NCBI GenBank assembly: GCA_041687675.1
Contig: JAWLBM010000004.1
Coordinates: 1 to 64,000 of the forward strand
Direction of reading: 5' to 3'
Source: JAWLBM01 sp041687675
Lineage (GTDB): Bacteria > Pseudomonadota > Alphaproteobacteria > Rhizobiales > Pleomorphomonadaceae
Length of the DNA stretch: 64,000 nucleotides
The first letter of the stretch is position 1. Every line of letters starts with the position of its first letter. The notes under the pieces are model-generated. The model saw nothing but the letters and a program-made list of their open reading frames with translations. It was not told the DNA's origin and did not search any database. Below, one piece after another: positions 60,659 to 64,000 of this stretch. The position numbers were made by a program, and so were the translations under genes.

Positions 60659-61741
60659 TCAGCGCCTCGCGACGAACCAGACGTTCATCGGATCGTGGGG
60701 CAGGACGTGTCGCTCCACCTCGGCGAAGCCGGCGGCGCGGAGCATGCTCTCCGCCGTTTCCCAGCCCCACATCGTGCCGAGCCCTTCGCCGCCCTGGCCG
60801 AGCGACACTGGCGTGCAGTGCGCGCAGGAGATTGCGTAGAGGAAGGACGCCATTGGAAAGTCGAGGTTGTTCTCGAGCCGCGCCGAGCCGCCGATGTCCT
60901 GCATCAGGTAGATGCCGCCCGGCTTCAGCGCACCGTGGAGGCCGCGGATCAGGCCGGCGGGGTCCTTCTGGTCGTGGACGGCGTCGAACGTGGTGACGAA
61001 GTCGAACCGCTCGTGCTCGGCGTAGCCGGTGAGGTCCCGCGCCTCGAAGGTGATGTTCTCGAGCCCGGCCCGGCGCGCGACTTCCGCGGCGTGGCCGATC
61101 GCCTCCTCGCTGAGGTCGTATCCGAGGAAGCGGCTCTTCGGAAAGCGCTTCGCCAGTTCGATCAGCGCCTGCCCCTGGCCACAACCCGCGTCCATCACCT
61201 CGATCCCCGCTTCGAGGCGTGCGTCGAGGCCGGGGACCAGCGGCAGGATGTGGTCGAAGAGACCGGCCGCGACCGTCATCGCGCTGTCCTCCGCCATCAT
61301 GTGGTGGAAGCATGGATAGTCGCCGTAGCTCATTCCCTCGCCGGTCTCGAAGCAGGCGAGGAGCCGCTCCTGCACCTGGCCGAGCAGGCCGACATGCTGG
61401 GCGTAGACCGCGAAGTTGCCGAGCGATGCGCCGCGGGTGAGGCTCGCGGCATGCTCCGCAGGCAGGCTGTAGGTGCCGTTCGCGGGGTCGAAGGCGACGA
61501 TCCGGGCGGTGACCATCACCGCCAGCCACTCGCGCACATAGCGCTCGGCCAGCGCGGCCTCCGCCGCGATCTCGGTGCTGGTCGCCGGCGGCATTCCGGC
61601 CATGGTGTCGAAGAGGCCGGTGCGGTGGCCGATGCCGACCATGATCGCGACGGCGCCGTCGTTGATCAGGCCCGCCACCCGGTCGAGGAACGCGTCGGCT
61701 TTGGCGGTGTCGAAATCCGCCGTGCTGAATGGCTTTGTCAT
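60659..61741 (-). CDS. SAM-dependent methyltransferase with N-terminal winged helix
   Basis: A 360-residue protein. Residues 1 to about 95 form a winged-helix dimerisation domain (FLDRVAGLINDGAVAIMVGIGHRTGLFDTM). The catalytic domain starts at VMDAGCGQGQALIELAKRF (SAM loop), with FLGYDLSEEAIGHA, FDFVTTFDAVHDQKDP and ALKPGGIYLMQDI. GGAGCAAAGAC precedes the ATG. Similar to small-molecule methyltransferases that resemble O-methyltransferases; the substrate is unknown. It is divergent from the GlxA-type regulator, which probably controls it. Confidence 0.82.
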   Translation of the reverse strand: MTKPFSTADFDTAKADAFLDRVAGLINDGAVAIMVGIGHRTGLFDTMAGMPPATSTEIAAEAALAERYVREWLAVMVTARIVAFDPANGTYSLPAEHAASLTRGASLGNFAVYAQHVGLLGQVQERLLACFETGEGMSYGDYPCFHHMMAEDSAMTVAAGLFDHILPLVPGLDARLEAGIEVMDAGCGQGQALIELAKRFPKSRFLGYDLSEEAIGHAAEVARRAGLENITFEARDLTGYAEHERFDFVTTFDAVHDQKDPAGLIRGLHGALKPGGIYLMQDIGGSARLENNLDFPMASFLYAISCAHCTPVSLGQGGEGLGTMWGWETAESMLRAAGFAEVERHVLPHDPMNVWFVARR

Positions 61742-61850
61742 GTCTTTGCTCCAGGCTGCGTTTCGTCGATGCGCTGGAATAGACGGCGAGGGTCGCGCTA
61801 TTAAGGGGCGTTGCGGACGAAAACGGGTCGAATCGGCCAGGATCTCCCCC

Positions 61851-62873
61851 ATGACCGCGGAACACAGCGAGCCGACCTTCGCATTGCTGGTGCTGCCCGA
61901 GAGCACGCCGGCCTCGATCTACGGGCTCTACGAGGTGTTCCGGTCGGTCGGCCGCGACTGGGAAATCCTGACCGGCGAGAAGCCGGGCGGCAATCGCATC
62001 CGCGCGCGCATCGTCGCACGGGACGGCGTGCCGCCGCCGAGCCGCTTCGGCGTGCCGATCACCCCGCACGAGGGGCTGGGCGAGGCCGACGTGGTCATCG
62101 TCGCCGACCTCGCCTTTCCGCCCGACTGGGATCCGCGCGGGCAGTGGCCGGTGGAGACCGCGTGGCTGCGCGAGCGGTATGACGCCGGCGCGATGATCTG
62201 CTCCGTGTGCACCGGAACGGTGATTCTCGCCGAGGCGGGGCTGCTCGACGGCCAGACCGCGACCACCCACTGGGCGATCGTGGACCTGATGAAGAGGCAC
62301 TATCCCTCGGTCGTGCTTGCGCCCCAGCGGATCCTGACGCCCTCGGGCGAGGGCGGGAGGATCGTCACCAGCGGGGGCGCCTCCGCCTGGGCCGACCTCG
62401 CGCTCCATCTCGTCGCGCGCTTCTCGAGCGGGACCGAGGCGGTGCGGGCGGCGAAGATCTACCTGCTCGGCGACCACAGCGAGGGGCAACTGCCGTTCGC
62501 CGGCGCCCGGCGGCCACAGCGCCACAACGATGCGGTGATCGCGGAGGTCCAGACCTGGATCGCCGACAACTACCGGGCCGAAAATCCCGTGGCGCTGATG
62601 GCGGCCCGCTCCGGGCTGCCGCAACGGACATTCACCCGCAGGTTTCGCGCCGCGACAGGGTATGCCCCCATCGACTACGTGCAGACGCTGAGGATCGAGG
62701 AGGCCAAGCAACTGCTCGAGACGGCGACGTCGCCGGTGGATTCGGTCGCCTTCGACGTCGGCTACGAGGACCCGAACTCGTTCCGCCGGCTGTTCAAGCG
62801 GATGGTCGGCGTGACGCCGGCCCGCTACCGCCAGCGCTTCGCCCGGATCGCGGGCCCGGCCGGCGATGGCTGA
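61851..62873 (+). CDS. GlxA family AraC-type transcriptional regulator
   Basis: A 340-residue regulator. Residues 1 to about 190 are DJ-1/PfpI-like (FALLVLPESTPASIYGLYEVF, MICSVCTGTVILAEAGLL, with the Cys of the nucleophile elbow, and TTHWAIVDLM). Residues about 225-330 carry two AraC helix-turn-helix units (ALMAARSGLPQRTFTRRFR, VDSVAFDVGYEDPNSFRRLF). AGGATC precedes the ATG. It is divergent from the methyltransferase, its likely target. Confidence 0.87.
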   Translation: MTAEHSEPTFALLVLPESTPASIYGLYEVFRSVGRDWEILTGEKPGGNRIRARIVARDGVPPPSRFGVPITPHEGLGEADVVIVADLAFPPDWDPRGQWPVETAWLRERYDAGAMICSVCTGTVILAEAGLLDGQTATTHWAIVDLMKRHYPSVVLAPQRILTPSGEGGRIVTSGGASAWADLALHLVARFSSGTEAVRAAKIYLLGDHSEGQLPFAGARRPQRHNDAVIAEVQTWIADNYRAENPVALMAARSGLPQRTFTRRFRAATGYAPIDYVQTLRIEEAKQLLETATSPVDSVAFDVGYEDPNSFRRLFKRMVGVTPARYRQRFARIAGPAGDG

Positions 62874-62936
62874 TCCAGACCTCGACCATGGACGGTCATG
62901 CGAGGATTCCTGTGCATGTTCGTCCGGGCGCTCCGG

Positions 62937-63290
62937 TCAGAATTGGTTGGCTTCGCAACCCCCACCCCACATCCCGGGCCTGGATGAACAACCTTCATGG
63001 CTTCGACATCGCATTGCCGTTGCGATCGCGCCGCCGTCGACCGTGAGCACAGCCGCGTTGACCTTGTCCATCAGCGCGAGGTGGAGAAAGGCGTCGGCGA
63101 TATCCCGTGCGGTGACCTCGACGCCGATCAGATTGCCGGACATGTAATCCTTTGGGGTGATTCCGCGGGCGGCGGCACGCTGGACGATCATGTCCTCGTT
63201 GAGGAGGCCGGTGCGGATGCGCCCGGCATTGACGCCGCTCGTCCGGATCCCCTCGGCTCCGTGCTGACCTTTCAGGATCTTCGGCCGATC
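62937..63290 (-). pseudogene. Short-chain dehydrogenase C-terminal remnant
   Basis: A minus-strand frame reads KILKGQHGAEGIRTSGVNAG, then YMSGNLIGVEVTARDIADAF and AAVLTVDGGAIATAM, the C-terminal third of an SDR, most like the dehydrogenase half of rhamnulose-phosphate aldolase/dehydrogenase-type proteins. The Rossmann start and the catalytic Tyr-Lys are absent, and the frame upstream is unrelated. The last 20 codons after IATAM look random. It is not expected to be active. Confidence 0.6.
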
Positions 63291-63670
63291 GCCGTCGCCC
63301 GGCCCGGGATTGGTTGCTCCACAGCGACATCCCCGGTCCCATCGCCGAAGCTCGGATCATCAGGAGCTGGTAAAGTTTCCACCAACGCCATGCCCCGCAG
63401 TCGGCGCTCGGCTACCGGTGATTCCAGGCGTGTCTGAACCTCACCGGCGCGCCGCCGCTTAAGCCTCTTGCGGGCTCCGCGCCGGCTCTCATGGCAACCC
63501 ACCAGCCGGAGAATTCCAGTTCAGGGCGGCCCTGGTCCAGCGGTAGGTCAATCGACATGCCGGTGTCCGCCCGCCGCATTCGGCGCCAAAGTGGCGACGC
63601 TATCCCCGAAGGGGTCCTGCGGCCGCTCGCCGGACCGCCGCCTCGCGGGCACGGCCCGCGCTGTCCGCCG
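63291..63670. other. Non-coding or decayed region
   Basis: About 380 bases between the SDR remnant and the next gene. No frame has a recognisable motif. It may hold the rest of the decayed SDR gene; a stretch near 63290-63420 stays open in one minus frame but shows no family pattern. Confidence 0.45.
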
Positions 63671-64000
63671 TCATTGCCGGGCGTCGATGCCGGCGAGAAA
63701 GCCGGAGACCTCGGCCATGCAGGCCGCGCGCTCCTCGACATGGGGCATGTGGCTGGACTCCTCGAAGATCCTCCAGCGCACGTCCCGGATCCGCTCGGCA
63801 TAGGTGCCGACCACCCTTGGCGTCGCCTCGTCGTGCCGGCCGGAGATCACCAGCGTCGGCACATCGACGAGGTGCAGCCGGTCGACGATGGTCCAGTCCT
63901 TCAGGGTGCCGATGACGTGGAACTCGGTCGGGCCGTTCATGGTGTGGTAGACGGTCGGGTCCTCGTCCATCGCCGCGAAGGTGCGCGCCACCTCGGCCGG
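63671..64000 (-). CDS. Alpha/beta hydrolase (proline iminopeptidase type), truncated by the window edge
   Basis: The last 109 codons of a hydrolase entering from the right edge. TLVISGRHDEATP carries the catalytic Asp and EESSHMPHVEE the catalytic His; the nucleophile Ser lies beyond the edge. PTEFHVIGTLKDW in the lid region is typical of proline iminopeptidase-like enzymes and their acylhydrolase relatives. The coding frame stays open to the last base. Function beyond an alpha/beta hydrolase cannot be given. Confidence 0.8.
   Translation of the reverse strand, partial: PAEVARTFAAMDEDPTVYHTMNGPTEFHVIGTLKDWTIVDRLHLVDVPTLVISGRHDEATPRVVGTYAERIRDVRWRIFEESSHMPHVEERAACMAEVSGFLAGIDARQ

Noticed and set aside
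60384..62711. A 775-codon open minus-strand frame across the methyltransferase and regulator genes
   Set aside because: Only its last 67 codons (the DUF1127 protein) have family support and a ribosome site. The rest is antisense to the GlxA-type regulator or in the wrong frame of the methyltransferase, both of which have clear motifs.

Overview
The window is uniformly GC-rich DNA with tight, often overlapping genes. Gene content (CUT1, CUT2 and Pot-type ABC importers; Gfo/Idh/MocA oxidoreductases; MR/MLE enzymes; IclR, LysR and GlxA-type regulators; a DUF1127 protein) fits an alphaproteobacterium, most likely of the Hyphomicrobiales. That is an inference from gene content and codon use only. 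I saw no rRNA, tRNA, CRISPR array, prophage or intact insertion sequence.

Layout. (1) 1-12.1 kb is a surface polysaccharide locus. Eight overlapping plus-strand genes (four family-2 glycosyltransferases, a glycosyltransferase-methyltransferase fusion, a Gfo/Idh oxidoreductase, a nucleotide-sugar epimerase and a NodB-type deacetylase) converge on a minus-strand trio: Wzt-like ATPase, polysaccharide pyruvyltransferase and Wzm-like permease. Together they suggest assembly, decoration and ABC-dependent export of a glycan. (2) 12.7-13.3 kb holds two small genes. (3) 13.6-32 kb is a sugar or polyol catabolic region. An importer operon (binding protein plus two permeases) ends in the collapsed remains of three more genes. 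It diverges from an IclR regulator leading a Gfo/Idh, IolD-like and aldehyde dehydrogenase operon. After a short zone of gene debris comes a second importer operon that also carries an aldehyde dehydrogenase, two sialidase-fold (Asp-box) proteins and the ATPase. (4) 32-35.7 kb has an MR/MLE-type acid-sugar dehydratase and a DapA-type lyase beside a divergent GlxA/AraC regulator. (5) 35.8-45.8 kb has an unrecognised TIM-barrel-like protein, an M14 deacylase, a D-serine-dehydratase-like PLP enzyme, an amidohydrolase, an RbsABC-type importer and a divergent IclR regulator. (6) 46.1-48.3 kb is a LysR regulator plus a second MR/MLE enzyme. (7) 48.4-55.7 kb couples a class V aminotransferase-fold enzyme and an ornithine cyclodeaminase homologue to a PotFGHI-type importer and a LysR regulator. 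(8) 55.9-60.2 kb is a complete CUT1 sugar importer. (9) 60.4-64 kb has a DUF1127 protein, a methyltransferase, a GlxA-like regulator, an SDR remnant and a truncated alpha/beta hydrolase.

Overall the window is an export locus followed by a row of uptake-and-breakdown modules, most with a local regulator. Points needing a second look: clear dyad operators in front of both IclR genes; strong stem-loops after four of the five binding-protein genes; gene debris at 13.6-14.6, 23.1-23.3 and 62.9-63.3 kb showing recent loss of catabolic genes; and two unassigned enzyme sets (the paired Asp-box proteins with an IolD-like enzyme, and the TIM-barrel/M14/PLP/amidohydrolase cassette).
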